Below are positions 17,335 through 25,721 of a stretch of DNA of 64,000 nucleotides, piece by piece. The position numbers were made by a program, and so were the translations under genes. Below the pieces are notes generated by a model that saw only the letters and a list, made by a program, of their open reading frames with translations, did not search any database and was not told where the DNA came from. The stretch is from Acidovorax kalamii (GTDB lineage Bacteria; Pseudomonadota; Gammaproteobacteria; Burkholderiales; Burkholderiaceae_C): contig NZ_NOIG01000004.1 in the NCBI RefSeq assembly GCF_002245625.1, positions 682,001 to 746,000 on the forward strand, read 5' to 3'. Numbering within the stretch: the first letter of the stretch is position 1; each line of letters starts with the position of its first letter.

Positions 17335-17504
17335 GGCGGTGGGGGTTTTAGGGAAAACGCGAACCCTTAATTATCCCCTGCCGGGCTTGCGCGGGCCTGT
17401 CGGGGGAGAAGAGGGGTGGTGGCGCGCCGTGGCCTGGGGTGGGTATGCTGCGGTCTGGTGTTTCGTTCCACTCCCATTCGCTCGCTGAGCGGCAAGGCCC
17501 ACCC

Positions 17505-18914
17505 GTGAAAACCTCCACCCCCGCCCCGACCGCAGTCCGCACCGAAAAAGACACCTTCGGCCCCATCGATGTGCCTGCCGACCGGCTGTGGGGCGCGCAG
17601 ACGCAGCGCTCGCTGCACCACTTTGCGATCTCGGGCGAGAGGATGGCGCCCGAGCTGATCCGCGCGCTGGCCCAGGTCAAGCGGGCCAGTGCCTATGTGA
17701 ACAACGCGCTGGGCCTGCTCGACGCCGCCAAGACCACGGCCATCGTGGCGGCGGCGGACGAGGTGATTGGCGGCGGCCACCTGCAGGAGTTCCCGCTGGT
17801 GGTGTGGCAGACCGGCTCGGGCACGCAGACCAACATGAACATGAACGAGGTGCTGGCCAACCGCGCCAGCGAGCTGCTGGGTGGCCCGCGCGGCGAAGCG
17901 CGCCTGGTGCACCCCAACGACGAGGTGAACAAGAGCCAGTCGAGCAACGATGTGTTCCCCACCGCCATGCACCTGGCGGCGGTGGACGCGCTGATGCACC
18001 GCCTGCTGCCCGCGCTGCACGGCCTGCGCACCACGCTGGCGGCCAAGGCGAAGGCGTTTGACGGCATCGTGAAGATCGGCCGCACGCACCTGCAGGACGC
18101 CACCCCCCTCACGCTGGGCCAGGAGATCTCGGGCTGGGTGGCGCAGCTGCAGCATGGCGAGCAGCATGTGCGCGCCGCGCTGCCCCACCTGGGCGAGCTG
18201 GCCCTGGGGGGCACGGCCGTGGGCACCGGGCTCAATGCGCCTGCCGGTTATGCGCACGCGGTGGCGAAGGAGCTGGCCGACCTGACCGGTCTGCCGCTGG
18301 TCACCGCCCCCAACAAGTTCGAGGCCCTGGCCAGCTGCGATGCGCTGGTGCATGCCCACGGTGCGCTCAAGACCCTGGCGGCCAGCCTGATGAAGATTGC
18401 CAACGACGTGCGCTGGCTGGCCAGCGGCCCGCGCAGCGGGCTGGGCGAGATCACCATCCCTGAGAACGAGCCGGGCTCGTCCATCATGCCCGGCAAGGTC
18501 AACCCCACGCAGTGCGAGGCGCTGACCATGCTGTGCGCGCAGGTGATGGGCAACGACGTGGCCATCAACATCGGCGGGGCCTCGGGCAACTTCGAGCTGA
18601 ACGTGTTCCGCCCCCTGGTCATCCACAACTTTTTGCAGAGCGTGCGCCTGCTGGCCGATGGCATGGCCAGCTTCAACGAGCATTGCGCCGTGGGCATAGC
18701 GCCGAACCAGGCGCGCATCAACGACCTGGTGGAGCAATCGCTGATGCTGGTGACGGCGCTGAACCCCCACATCGGCTACGACAAGGCGGCCTTCATCGCC
18801 AAGAAGGCGCACAAGGAAGGCACCCGCCTGCGCGAGGCGGCTGTGGCCTCGGGCCATGTGACGGGCGAGCAGTTTGACCAGTGGGTGGTGCCAGCGCAGA
18901 TGGTGGGGCGTTGA
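17505..18914 (+). CDS. fumC: Class II fumarate hydratase
   Basis: Iron-independent tetrameric fumarase of 469 residues. The family signature [11 protein letters not shown] is intact, as are [14 protein letters not shown] and the His-containing [10 protein letters not shown]; the substrate-site Asn of [11 protein letters not shown] is present. The GTG at 17505, preceded by AAGG, gives the expected N-terminus ([19 protein letters not shown] soon follows); the frame is open further upstream to 17439 but without family character. It diverges from the class I enzyme and presumably takes over when iron is scarce or oxidants damage the Fe-S enzyme, as in E. coli; that is inference. Confidence 0.95.
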   Translation: MKTSTPAPTAVRTEKDTFGPIDVPADRLWGAQTQRSLHHFAISGERMAPELIRALAQVKRASAYVNNALGLLDAAKTTAIVAAADEVIGGGHLQEFPLVVWQTGSGTQTNMNMNEVLANRASELLGGPRGEARLVHPNDEVNKSQSSNDVFPTAMHLAAVDALMHRLLPALHGLRTTLAAKAKAFDGIVKIGRTHLQDATPLTLGQEISGWVAQLQHGEQHVRAALPHLGELALGGTAVGTGLNAPAGYAHAVAKELADLTGLPLVTAPNKFEALASCDALVHAHGALKTLAASLMKIANDVRWLASGPRSGLGEITIPENEPGSSIMPGKVNPTQCEALTMLCAQVMGNDVAINIGGASGNFELNVFRPLVIHNFLQSVRLLADGMASFNEHCAVGIAPNQARINDLVEQSLMLVTALNPHIGYDKAAFIAKKAHKEGTRLREAAVASGHVTGEQFDQWVVPAQMVGR

Positions 18915-18961
18915 CGCCAGCGTGGGGTGCTGCGCCCCAGTGTGCCCTGTATGCCACTGGA

Positions 18962-19023
18962 TTTATGAAGAAAATAGGCGTTTGCGCGCGTCCATCAAGC
19001 GCTGTTTGCTATCAAATTTGATG
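18962..19023 (+). repeat. Dispersed 3'-end element, copy 4 (downstream of fumC)
   Basis: Sense orientation follows fumC, 47 bases after its stop: GAAGAAAATAGGCGT, a middle segment GCGTCCATCAAGCGC and the terminal GCTATCAAATTTGATGG, whose core ATCAAATTTGAT is a perfect palindrome. Confidence 0.75.
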
Positions 19024-19081
19024 GTTTGAGGTGTGCCGGGAGAGTGGGGGCTGACGGGGCGGCCTGCCTCCTCACCGGTTC

Positions 19082-19900
19082 TCAGCGCGGCGAATTGCCC
19101 TGGCTGCCGCCCATTGTTTCGGCCCGGGCGTCCGACACCTCCTGCTGCGCCAGTGCTTCGAGCTGGTCCTGCTGGTAGACCACGATGCTGCGCTGGTGGA
19201 TGCCGATGATGCCCTCGCGCTCCATCCATTTCAGTTCCACATTGATACGCTGGCGCGAGCCGCCCAGCAGCTGCGCCAGCTCATCCTGCACCAGCGACAG
19301 CCCGATGGCGCCGCGCTGGCCCGGCATGGCGGCGCGCTCGCCAAAGCGGCGCAGCACATGCAGCAGCTGCTTGGCCAGTCGTGCGCGCAGGGGCAGGGTG
19401 GCCATGTCTTCCATCATCCAGTACAGGTAGCGCATGCGCCGTGCCTGCAGCGTGAGCAGCGCTTCGCCAAACTCGGGGTGCGCGCGCAGCAGCTGGCGGA
19501 ACACGCCCTCGGCCAGGCTGAGCACCGTGGTGGGCCCGTGGGCATGTCCGTCATAGGTGTTCGGCCCGCCGTGCAGCACCTCGGCCTCGCCCACCCAGAT
19601 GCCGGGCTCTACATAGGCCAGCGTCACCTGCTTGCCTGCGGGTGTGGTGCGCCGAAAGCGGATGGCGCCGCTGGCGCAGGCAAACCAGTCCTGGGCGGGT
19701 TCGCCCTGCAGGACGATCGCCTGGCCATGTGCATAGCGTGTGACGCGGCCCAGCCGGAAGATGTCGTGCCGCAGCGAGGGTGTGAGCGCGGCAAACCAGC
19801 GGCCCCGGTTGATGGCCTCGCGCTCCGCCGGGCTCAATAAGGGCCGCTGCAGGGGGTGTTCAAGGCTGGCGGCGGACTCGGGCAGGGTGGTGGCATACAT
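19082..19900 (-). CDS. Crp/Fnr-family transcriptional regulator
   Basis: A 272-residue regulator with an N-terminal cyclic-nucleotide-binding-like beta-barrel (about residues 40-150: GQAIVLQGEPAQDWFACASG) and a C-terminal winged helix-turn-helix (LVQDELAQLLGGSRQRINVELKWMERE). It lacks the N-terminal Cys cluster of FNR, and the phosphate-binding cassette of true CRP is not clearly present, so its effector is unknown. The ATG at 19900 is chosen over an open upstream extension. It is separated from the downstream-strand fumC by the repeat and has no operon partner; its target genes cannot be read from context. Confidence 0.88.
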   Translation of the reverse strand: MYATTLPESAASLEHPLQRPLLSPAEREAINRGRWFAALTPSLRHDIFRLGRVTRYAHGQAIVLQGEPAQDWFACASGAIRFRRTTPAGKQVTLAYVEPGIWVGEAEVLHGGPNTYDGHAHGPTTVLSLAEGVFRQLLRAHPEFGEALLTLQARRMRYLYWMMEDMATLPLRARLAKQLLHVLRRFGERAAMPGQRGAIGLSLVQDELAQLLGGSRQRINVELKWMEREGIIGIHQRSIVVYQQDQLEALAQQEVSDARAETMGGSQGNSPR

Positions 19901-20039
19901 GGGCGGGCTCTCTGGGCGCAGGGCCGGGGCGGCCACTGCGCCGTGCAGGGTCGGCAGGGGGCGAAAGCGCCAGTTTAGCGGCGGGCCCCGGCCTGCCGCC
20001 CTGCGTCGCTGCACCTGCGCGACACTGCGGCACGCTGGC

Positions 20040-20738
20040 TCAGTTCGTTGCGCCCGGGTCGAGCGCAAAGCCCACGCCGTACACCGAACGGATCCAGTCG
20101 GTGTCATCACCACTGGCGGCCTTGAGCTTTTTGCGCAGGTTCTTGATGTGGCTGTCGATGGCGCGCTCGTTCACGTCCAGCGTGTCGTCATAGGCCTGGT
20201 CGAGCAGTTGGGCGCGCGAGAAGATGCGGCCCCGCTGGCGCGCCAGCACCTGCAGCAGCTTGAATTCGCGGCGTGTGAGGTTGAGCGGCGTGCCGTGCAA
20301 TGTGGCTTGCCAGTGTGATTCGTCGAGCGCCAGCGCTGCCACCGTGGTGGGGGCCGTCGGTGGCTCCTGCGCTGCAGCGCTGCGGCGCAGCACGGCCTTG
20401 ACGCGGGCCACCACCTCGCGCGGCGAAAACGGCTTGCAGATGTAGTCGTCCGCGCCCAGCTCCAGGCCAATCAGGCGGTCCACCTCTTCCACGCGGGCAG
20501 TGAGCATGATGATGGGGTTCTGCGTGTGGCGCCGCGCCTGGCGCAGGATGTCGAGGCCGTCCATGCCGGGCAGCATGATGTCCAGCAGCGTGAGGTCGGG
20601 CGGCGCGGCCACGATGCTGGCGAGGGCTGCGCGGCCATCGACCTGGTGCTCGACGGTGTAGCCCGCGTGGCGCAGGTAGTCCACCACGATGGTGGCGATG
20701 TCGGGTTCGTCTTCGACGACAAGGATGCGTGGGCTCAT
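20040..20738 (-). CDS. OmpR/PhoB-family response regulator (BaeR-like)
   Basis: A 232-residue regulator with a receiver domain (phospho-acceptor Asp in LTLLDIMLPG, acidic EDE pocket, Lys in CKPFSPREV) and a C-terminal winged-helix DNA-binding domain (LTRREFKLLQVLARQRGRIFSR and the VRSVYGVGF hairpin). It overlaps the sensor kinase gene by 4 bases (ATGA), so the two are translationally coupled. The pair follows a secreted dioxygenase-like gene and a small secreted protein on the same strand, suggesting that these are the targets or the sensed partners. Confidence 0.92.
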   Translation of the reverse strand: MSPRILVVEDEPDIATIVVDYLRHAGYTVEHQVDGRAALASIVAAPPDLTLLDIMLPGMDGLDILRQARRHTQNPIIMLTARVEEVDRLIGLELGADDYICKPFSPREVVARVKAVLRRSAAAQEPPTAPTTVAALALDESHWQATLHGTPLNLTRREFKLLQVLARQRGRIFSRAQLLDQAYDDTLDVNERAIDSHIKNLRKKLKAASGDDTDWIRSVYGVGFALDPGATN

Positions 20739-22291
20739 GGGGCGGTGTTGTCCAGAAGGGGCAGAGTCAGCGTGATGCGCAGCCCGCCCAGGGGCGATGC
20801 CTCGGCCGCCAGCGTGCCGCCATGTGCGAGTACGATGGCACGGCAGATCGCCAGGCCCAGTCCCGAGCCGCCATGGTCGCGGTTGCGCGAGGTCTCGGCG
20901 CGGTACAGGCGCTCAAAGATGCGGGGCAGCTCGTGCGCGGGCACGCCGGGCGTGCTGTCGTCCAGTTGCACCTGCAGCATCGGCAGGTGGGCCGCGCTGC
21001 CGGGGGCTGCCACTTCGCGCGCCGTGATCTGCAGCAGGCCACCAGCATCGGTGTAGCGCAAGCTGTTCTCCAGCAGGTTCAAAAACACCTGGTGCAATTG
21101 CTGCGCGTCGCCTAGCACCAGTGGCGCGGGCACCTGTGCGGCCAGAGCGTCCAGGCCCGTGGTGTCCACATCGATGCCCGCCTGCGCCAGGCGTGGGCGC
21201 ATCGACGCCAGTGCTTCGCCCAGCAGTGACAGCGGGTGCACGGGCACCTGGGCCGAGGGCGCGCTGGTGCCCGCTGCATCCAGGCTGGCGCGCAGGTCGC
21301 CCACCAGCTGGATCAGGCGCATCACCTGCCGGTGCAGGCGCAGCGCGGTCTTGTCGTCAAAGGGGCGGATGCCGTCCTGCACGGCCTCGATCTCGGCGCG
21401 CATGGCGGCCAGGGGGGTGCGCAGCTCGTGGGCCACGTCGCCCAGCCACTGGCGGCGGCTGGCCTCGATGCTGCTCAGTTGTTCGGCCATGGTGTTGAAG
21501 GTGCGGGCCAGCTGGGCCAGTTCGTCATTGCCGTGCACGGGCACACGGGTGTGCAGGGCGCCTTGTGCAATGCCGCGTGCGCCGGTGGCCAGGGCCTCGA
21601 CCGGGCCCAGCCAGCGCCGGGCCAGCCAGCCGGACAGCAGCAGCGCCAGCGCCAGCCCGGTCAGGCCCGTCCAGGCCACAAAGCCCAGGTGCTGCGCCAG
21701 AAAGGCCTGGTCGGCCTCGCTGCGCACGCCCTGGGGCGGCGCCAGCACCAGGTGGCCGATGGTCTGGCCGCCCTCGCCGCGCAGCGCCAGGCGTGCGCCG
21801 CCGGGCTGGGGCGCGGTGCCCACCACCAGGCGCTCCTGCGCGTCGAGCAGGCCCAGGCGGGGGTAGATGTCATCGCGGTGGCGCGGTGGGGGCGGGAAGC
21901 TGCCCGGGCCCTGGCTGCGCAGGTCGTCGGGCGGTGGGGGCGGAGGGGCCGACTCTGCCTGGCCCGGGGGCGGGCCGGGGCGTGTGTCGGGCGCACTGCC
22001 GGGATCGCCCGAGGGCGGTGGGCCGGGGCGGCGCGGGCCACCGCCGGGGTGGCTGAGGCGGCCCCACAGCGTGGACTGGCTGCGCAGGCTGTCCCATCCG
22101 CCCGCCTGGGCGTGGTGGGCCTGCAGGCGCTCGGCCAGCCAGTCCATGCGCGCCAGCTCGATCTCGGCCACATACGGCCCCAGCCCGCGCTGCAGACCCA
22201 GGCGCGAGAAGCCCGCAAAGATCAGCAGCAGGGCCACCAGCAGGGCGGCCAGGGCGAGGAAGGCTTTGCGGTGCAGGGTCAGGTGGGGCAT
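20735..22291 (-). CDS. Sensor histidine kinase with Pro-rich periplasmic region
   Basis: A 518-residue membrane kinase: TM1 near residues 10-27, a periplasmic region to about 190, TM2 near 195-215, HAMP, then HisKA with the phospho-His in WLGDVAHELRTPL, and HATPase with N-box NLLENSLRYTD and G-boxes including GGSGLGLAICR. The ATG at 22291 is chosen because it places TM1 at the N-terminus. Unusually, residues about 75-150 of the periplasmic sensor are a run of Pro, Gly and Arg-rich sequence with several poly-Pro stretches. It shares an operon with the response regulator and probably with the two genes upstream. Confidence 0.9.
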   Translation of the reverse strand: MPHLTLHRKAFLALAALLVALLLIFAGFSRLGLQRGLGPYVAEIELARMDWLAERLQAHHAQAGGWDSLRSQSTLWGRLSHPGGGPRRPGPPPSGDPGSAPDTRPGPPPGQAESAPPPPPPDDLRSQGPGSFPPPPRHRDDIYPRLGLLDAQERLVVGTAPQPGGARLALRGEGGQTIGHLVLAPPQGVRSEADQAFLAQHLGFVAWTGLTGLALALLLSGWLARRWLGPVEALATGARGIAQGALHTRVPVHGNDELAQLARTFNTMAEQLSSIEASRRQWLGDVAHELRTPLAAMRAEIEAVQDGIRPFDDKTALRLHRQVMRLIQLVGDLRASLDAAGTSAPSAQVPVHPLSLLGEALASMRPRLAQAGIDVDTTGLDALAAQVPAPLVLGDAQQLHQVFLNLLENSLRYTDAGGLLQITAREVAAPGSAAHLPMLQVQLDDSTPGVPAHELPRIFERLYRAETSRNRDHGGSGLGLAICRAIVLAHGGTLAAEASPLGGLRITLTLPLLDNTAP

Positions 22292-22314
22292 GGAGCTGGG
22301 GTGGCGTTCAGCGA

Positions 22315-22602
22315 TCAGCGGGCAGGTGGCGGGCCGCCCGCGCCGCCGGGGCCACCAGGCCCGCCTGCGGGCATGGCCACCAGGGTGCCATTCATTGTGC
22401 GGCATGTGCCTGTCAGTGATTTCCCGTCGGGCATGGTCAGCGTGACGCTGGCGCCTTCGGCCTTGCCCTTGCAGGCGGCGTACGCCTCGGGCGGTGGTGC
22501 GGGCGGGGTGCCGCCACGCTCTGGCTGGGCCCAGGCGGCGACGGTGGTGGCGCCCAGGGCCAGAAGGGCCAGGCGGGCGAGAGAGCTGCGAATCAGGGAC
22601 AT
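22315..22602 (-). CDS. Small secreted Pro/Gly-rich protein, unknown function
   Basis: A 95-residue protein whose first 24 residues form a signal peptide (LALLALGATTVAAWAQ, cleavage likely after the AWA). The mature part has Cys at about 44 and 67, an intervening segment EGASVTLTMPDGKSLTGTCR that could be a small disulfide-closed beta fold, and ends in GGPGGPGGAGGPPPAR. The ATG at 22602 fits the signal peptide. It lies 31 bases after the dioxygenase-like gene and 23 bases before the kinase gene, implying one operon. I do not recognise a named family. Confidence 0.72.
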   Translation of the reverse strand: MSLIRSSLARLALLALGATTVAAWAQPERGGTPPAPPPEAYAACKGKAEGASVTLTMPDGKSLTGTCRTMNGTLVAMPAGGPGGPGGAGGPPPAR

Positions 22603-22633
22603 GGGGTTACCTTGTGAAGGAGAGGGGTTGGGG

Positions 22634-23524
22634 TCAGGCCGCGATCGAGATCGTGATGCTGGCGGCGTAGCCACCGCCGGTGTTGGCCTGCATGGTGGTC
22701 ATCTCCAGCGCGGTGCCGTCGCTGAACACGTTGTCGGTGGCAAAGGTGATGGCAGCCAGGTTGCGCACGCTGGCGCTGTAGCCCGCATTGCTGCTGTAGA
22801 TGCTGCTGAGCAGCGCGGTGGGGAAGGCCAGCTGCGTGGTCTTGACCTTGTTGCGTGCGTTGCTGGCGGCGGCGAGGCTGGGGTACACCTCCAGGTGCAT
22901 GTGGGGCATGCGGCCTGCGTAGCAGCCGGGCACGATGGTGGTGAAGGTGACGGTGCCGCTGGCATCGGTGGCCTGCACGCCGCGCAGGTAGTTGTCGGCG
23001 ATGTTGTTGGAGGTGTAGACCGAGTAGTTGCCGTCCTGCGTGCAGTGCCACAGATAGATGGCGTAGCCCGCGAGCGGGGCGCAGCTGGCCTGGGTGTTGG
23101 TCAGCGTGATGGTGATGGTGAGCGGCACGCCCCCGACCTGGGTGGACGAGCCGATGGAGCTGCGGATGTCCGAGCGCACGATGCCGCTGAGCGCCAGCAC
23201 GTTGTAGGTGTTGTTGCTGGCCGTGGAGCCGTCGGCGGGGTAGGGGCCGGCGGTTTCCTCGGGCACGACCGAGCAGGTGGTGGTGGTGCCTGTACCCGTC
23301 CCGGTGCCGGTTCCCGTTCCGGTCCCGGTTCCAGTGCCTGTTCCCGTACCGGAGGTATCGGTGGTGTCCGTGGCGGCAGTGTCGCTGCCCCCTCCGCCGC
23401 AACCCCACAGGGTGGCGACACCCAGCGAGCCCAGGGCGCTCAGGGCAAGACGGCGGTTGGCAGAGGCCTGCGCGGCAGGGGTGAGGGGAGCAGAGGGGAG
23501 TGGGTTGTGGAGGCTGTGGTCCAT
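22634..23524 (-). CDS. Secreted intradiol ring-cleavage dioxygenase-like lipoprotein
   Basis: A 296-residue protein with an N-terminal export signal containing a twin-Arg (ASANRRLALSALGSLG) and a lipobox-like LWGC, then a Gly-Thr dipeptide linker (about residues 58-80), then an intradiol dioxygenase-like beta fold. Family motifs are visible in order: ETAGPYPADG, YAIYLWHCTQDGNYSVY, YLRGVQATDASGTVTF, and the metal-ligand region PGCYAGRMPHMHLEVY with Tyr and two His. Classical enzymes open catechols using Fe(III) bound by two Tyr and two His. Substrate and activity are unknown; it is predicted to sit outside the cytoplasm, where aromatic ring cleavage is unusual. Confidence 0.8.
   Translation of the reverse strand: MDHSLHNPLPSAPLTPAAQASANRRLALSALGSLGVATLWGCGGGGSDTAATDTTDTSGTGTGTGTGTGTGTGTGTGTGTTTTCSVVPEETAGPYPADGSTASNNTYNVLALSGIVRSDIRSSIGSSTQVGGVPLTITITLTNTQASCAPLAGYAIYLWHCTQDGNYSVYTSNNIADNYLRGVQATDASGTVTFTTIVPGCYAGRMPHMHLEVYPSLAAASNARNKVKTTQLAFPTALLSSIYSSNAGYSASVRNLAAITFATDNVFSDGTALEMTTMQANTGGGYAASITISIAA
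23287..23352 (-). repeat. Degenerate 6-nt tandem repeat coding for (Gly-Thr)n
   Basis: About eleven 6-base units encode alternating Gly and Thr in the lipoprotein linker. The units use different synonymous codons, so the peptide pattern is retained while the DNA has diverged; simple slippage-driven phase variation is therefore unlikely. Confidence 0.8.
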
Positions 23525-23614
23525 GGATTTCTCCTGCAGGTAGGAACAGTGGGGGGATGGCCTGCACTGTGCCGCCCGATTGGGGAGAAATCTGGGAGCG
23601 GGAGGGTGGGGTGT

Positions 23615-23685
23615 GGTTGCTATATTTTTAATAGCTATCAGGGCATGACTGTTGCGCGGTAAGCACTGTTTTTATTCAAGTTTTT
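23615..23685 (-). repeat. Dispersed 3'-end element, copy 5 (downstream of the RDD gene)
   Basis: In the sense of the RDD-family gene it starts about 57 bases after the stop with AAAAACTTGAATAAAAACAG, continues through GCTTACCGCGCAACAG and ends in GCTATTAAAAATATAGC. The middle part is diverged relative to copies 3 and 6. Confidence 0.7.
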
Positions 23686-23742
23686 GGTCCTTGCGCCGTT
23701 CAACAGCGCCATGCACCGGGCCCGGGCCGGGCCACGGCCTCC

Positions 23743-24891
23743 CTACGGCGCTGCACGGGTGGACGCGTGGCGGCACTGGAACGGGCGGTCGCTGCGCGCA
23801 ATGTCGTCGCTGCCACATTGCCATTGGCGGATGTCGGTCTGCTGTTTGCGGGTGCGCAGCAGCGGGGTGTAGACCAGGTGCTTGCCCGCCAGGGCTGCGC
23901 CCTCTGTGCCACCCACGCCCTCGGCAATCGTCAGCCGCACCACGCCGCTGGCGGGGTCGATGCTCAGGGCCTGGAAGCCCGCAGGCAGGCGTTCGGTCGG
24001 GCCGGACGGACCCAGGCCGATGGCGGCTGCACTGGGCGGAAACTTGCCTGTGCTGCGGTAGTGGTTCTCCACCAGCTGCAGCACCACGCGCGCCGCGCCG
24101 TCAAGCTGGCGCACGGTGTCGCGCAACGGGTTGGCGGGCTCGCTGCGGGGGCTCCACAGCACCAACGTCACCACAACGGCCAGGCCCAGCACCGCCAGGC
24201 CGCCCAGCACCACCAGCCCTTTGAGGAACCAGCCGGGCCCTGGGGCGTTGGCAATCGCCTCGCGGATGGCCGCATCGTCGGCATCGCGCGCAACCACAAA
24301 GGTGCCCGTCATGGAGCTGTGCAGGCCGCGCTCGCCAAACAGCGCTGTAAGCAGGCGGTGCAGCAGAAACGGCACGGCCAGCGTGAGGCCGAGGGTGAGC
24401 GAGTATTTCAGGAAGTGTCGCAACGCCGAGCGCGCCACGCCCGGGCGCTCGCCCGTGCGGGTGACCACCCGCAGGCCCAGTACCCGCTTGCCGAAAGAGC
24501 CCGCGCCCAGCGCATCCATCAGTCCCGGCAGGAGTAGCCCCAAGGCGCCCAGCGCCAGCGCGGCGGCCAGCAGGGGGCCGGGTGGTGCGCCGTCGAGGGC
24601 GCTGCTGGCCAGCGCCCAGGCGGTCAGCAGGGCCGCCGGGACGGCCGCCATGGCCAGGCCATCGATCAGCGTGGCCCCCAGGCGCGCCAGCATGCTGGGG
24701 AACACGGCCGCCTGCGCGTGCTGTGCTGGCGATGGGACGGAGGGCGACTGTGGCCGGGGGCGCGCCTTGGCAGTGGCCGCCCCTGCAGTGCGTGGGCCGA
24801 TCCCCTCACCCGCTGCGGCCAGCGGCGCATTGCAGCTGAAGCAGTGGGTGTACGAGGCCGGGTTCTGCCAGTTGCACTGCGTGCATTGCAT
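23743..24891 (-). CDS. Zinc-ribbon / RDD membrane / pilin-like C-terminal fusion protein
   Basis: A 382-residue protein of three parts. Residues 1-24 form a zinc ribbon (CTQCNW then CFSCNAP). Residues about 65-200 are an RDD-type membrane domain, with LARLGATLIDGLAMA and GKRVLGLRVVTRTGERPG around hydrophobic helices. After another helix near 225-245, residues 250-370 resemble the globular domain of type IV pilins, including the paired cysteines in WQCGSDD and PFQCR that form the D-loop disulfide in pilins. It lies 21 bases after the UPF0114 gene on the same strand. Function unknown; the combination suggests an envelope protein. Confidence 0.75.
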   Translation of the reverse strand: MQCTQCNWQNPASYTHCFSCNAPLAAAGEGIGPRTAGAATAKARPRPQSPSVPSPAQHAQAAVFPSMLARLGATLIDGLAMAAVPAALLTAWALASSALDGAPPGPLLAAALALGALGLLLPGLMDALGAGSFGKRVLGLRVVTRTGERPGVARSALRHFLKYSLTLGLTLAVPFLLHRLLTALFGERGLHSSMTGTFVVARDADDAAIREAIANAPGPGWFLKGLVVLGGLAVLGLAVVVTLVLWSPRSEPANPLRDTVRQLDGAARVVLQLVENHYRSTGKFPPSAAAIGLGPSGPTERLPAGFQALSIDPASGVVRLTIAEGVGGTEGAALAGKHLVYTPLLRTRKQQTDIRQWQCGSDDIARSDRPFQCRHASTRAAP

Positions 24892-24912
24892 GGCGCTGCG
24901 GTGGCCGGGGCC

Positions 24913-25524
24913 TCAGTGGTGGCTTGCAGCGGGGGCCGTGTGCGACATCAGGCGGTCGGTCAGTGCAATGGCCAGCGCGCTGAGCAGGAACACGGTGTGG
25001 ATGATGGTCTGCCACATCAGCACCTTGACGTCGTAGTTGGCGGCGTTGATGAAGGTCTTGAGCAGGTGGATGGAGCTGATGCCGATGATGGCGGTGGCCA
25101 GCTTGACCTTGAGCACCGAGGCGTTCACGTGGCTCAGCCATTCGGGCTGGTCGGGGTGGTCTTCAAGGTGCAGGCGCGAAACAAAGGTTTCGTAGCCGCC
25201 CACAATCACCATGATGAGCAGGTTGGAGATCATGACCACGTCGATCAGCGCCAGCACCACCAGCATGATGATGGTCTCATTGAGTGCGGTGACCTCAAAA
25301 TCGCTCTTGTAACCAATGCTGGAGACCAGACTCTTGAGCGCCCCAGTGTTGCCAAAGGCGGCTTCGATCAGGTGTACCAGCTCCACCCAGAAGTGGAAGA
25401 CATACACCGCCTGCGCCAGAATCAGGCCCAGGTACAGGGGCAACTGCAGCCAGCGGCTGGCAAAAATCAGCGAGGGCAGGGGGCGCATGGGCGACGGGGA
25501 GGCGGGGTTTTTGGGCTGGGTCAT
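24913..25524 (-). CDS. UPF0114 / TIGR00645 family membrane protein (YqhA-like)
   Basis: A 203-residue inner-membrane protein with about four predicted helices: [59 protein letters not shown], and a C-terminal helix around [16 protein letters not shown]. The family is widespread in bacteria and has no established function. The central loop [23 protein letters not shown] is characteristic. It is divergent from acs (197 bases apart) and is followed on its own strand by the RDD-type fusion gene, probably co-transcribed. Confidence 0.85.
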   Translation of the reverse strand: MTQPKNPASPSPMRPLPSLIFASRWLQLPLYLGLILAQAVYVFHFWVELVHLIEAAFGNTGALKSLVSSIGYKSDFEVTALNETIIMLVVLALIDVVMISNLLIMVIVGGYETFVSRLHLEDHPDQPEWLSHVNASVLKVKLATAIIGISSIHLLKTFINAANYDVKVLMWQTIIHTVFLLSALAIALTDRLMSHTAPAASHH

Positions 25525-25721
25525 AGAGGGATAGGGAAAGATCGGAGGGTCCGGGGTCGCGCGATTTTAGGGGCGTGGTGTGACAGCCCTTCTCCCCAGT
25601 GGCCATCCCGACATGGTGCAGGGTGTAGATTCTGTAAGCTTCGCGCCAGTCAGTGGCTTGTAAGTGCTGCGCCCGACAGTACCGCCCAATTTCAATTCCA
25701 TCAAAACCAGGAGACAACACC

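Noticed and set aside
23287-23352. Short tandem repeats as a possible CRISPR or phase-variation tract
   Set aside because: The units are 6 bases with variable synonymous codons encoding Gly-Thr inside a gene; there are no spacers and no cas genes, and perfect units suitable for slippage are absent.
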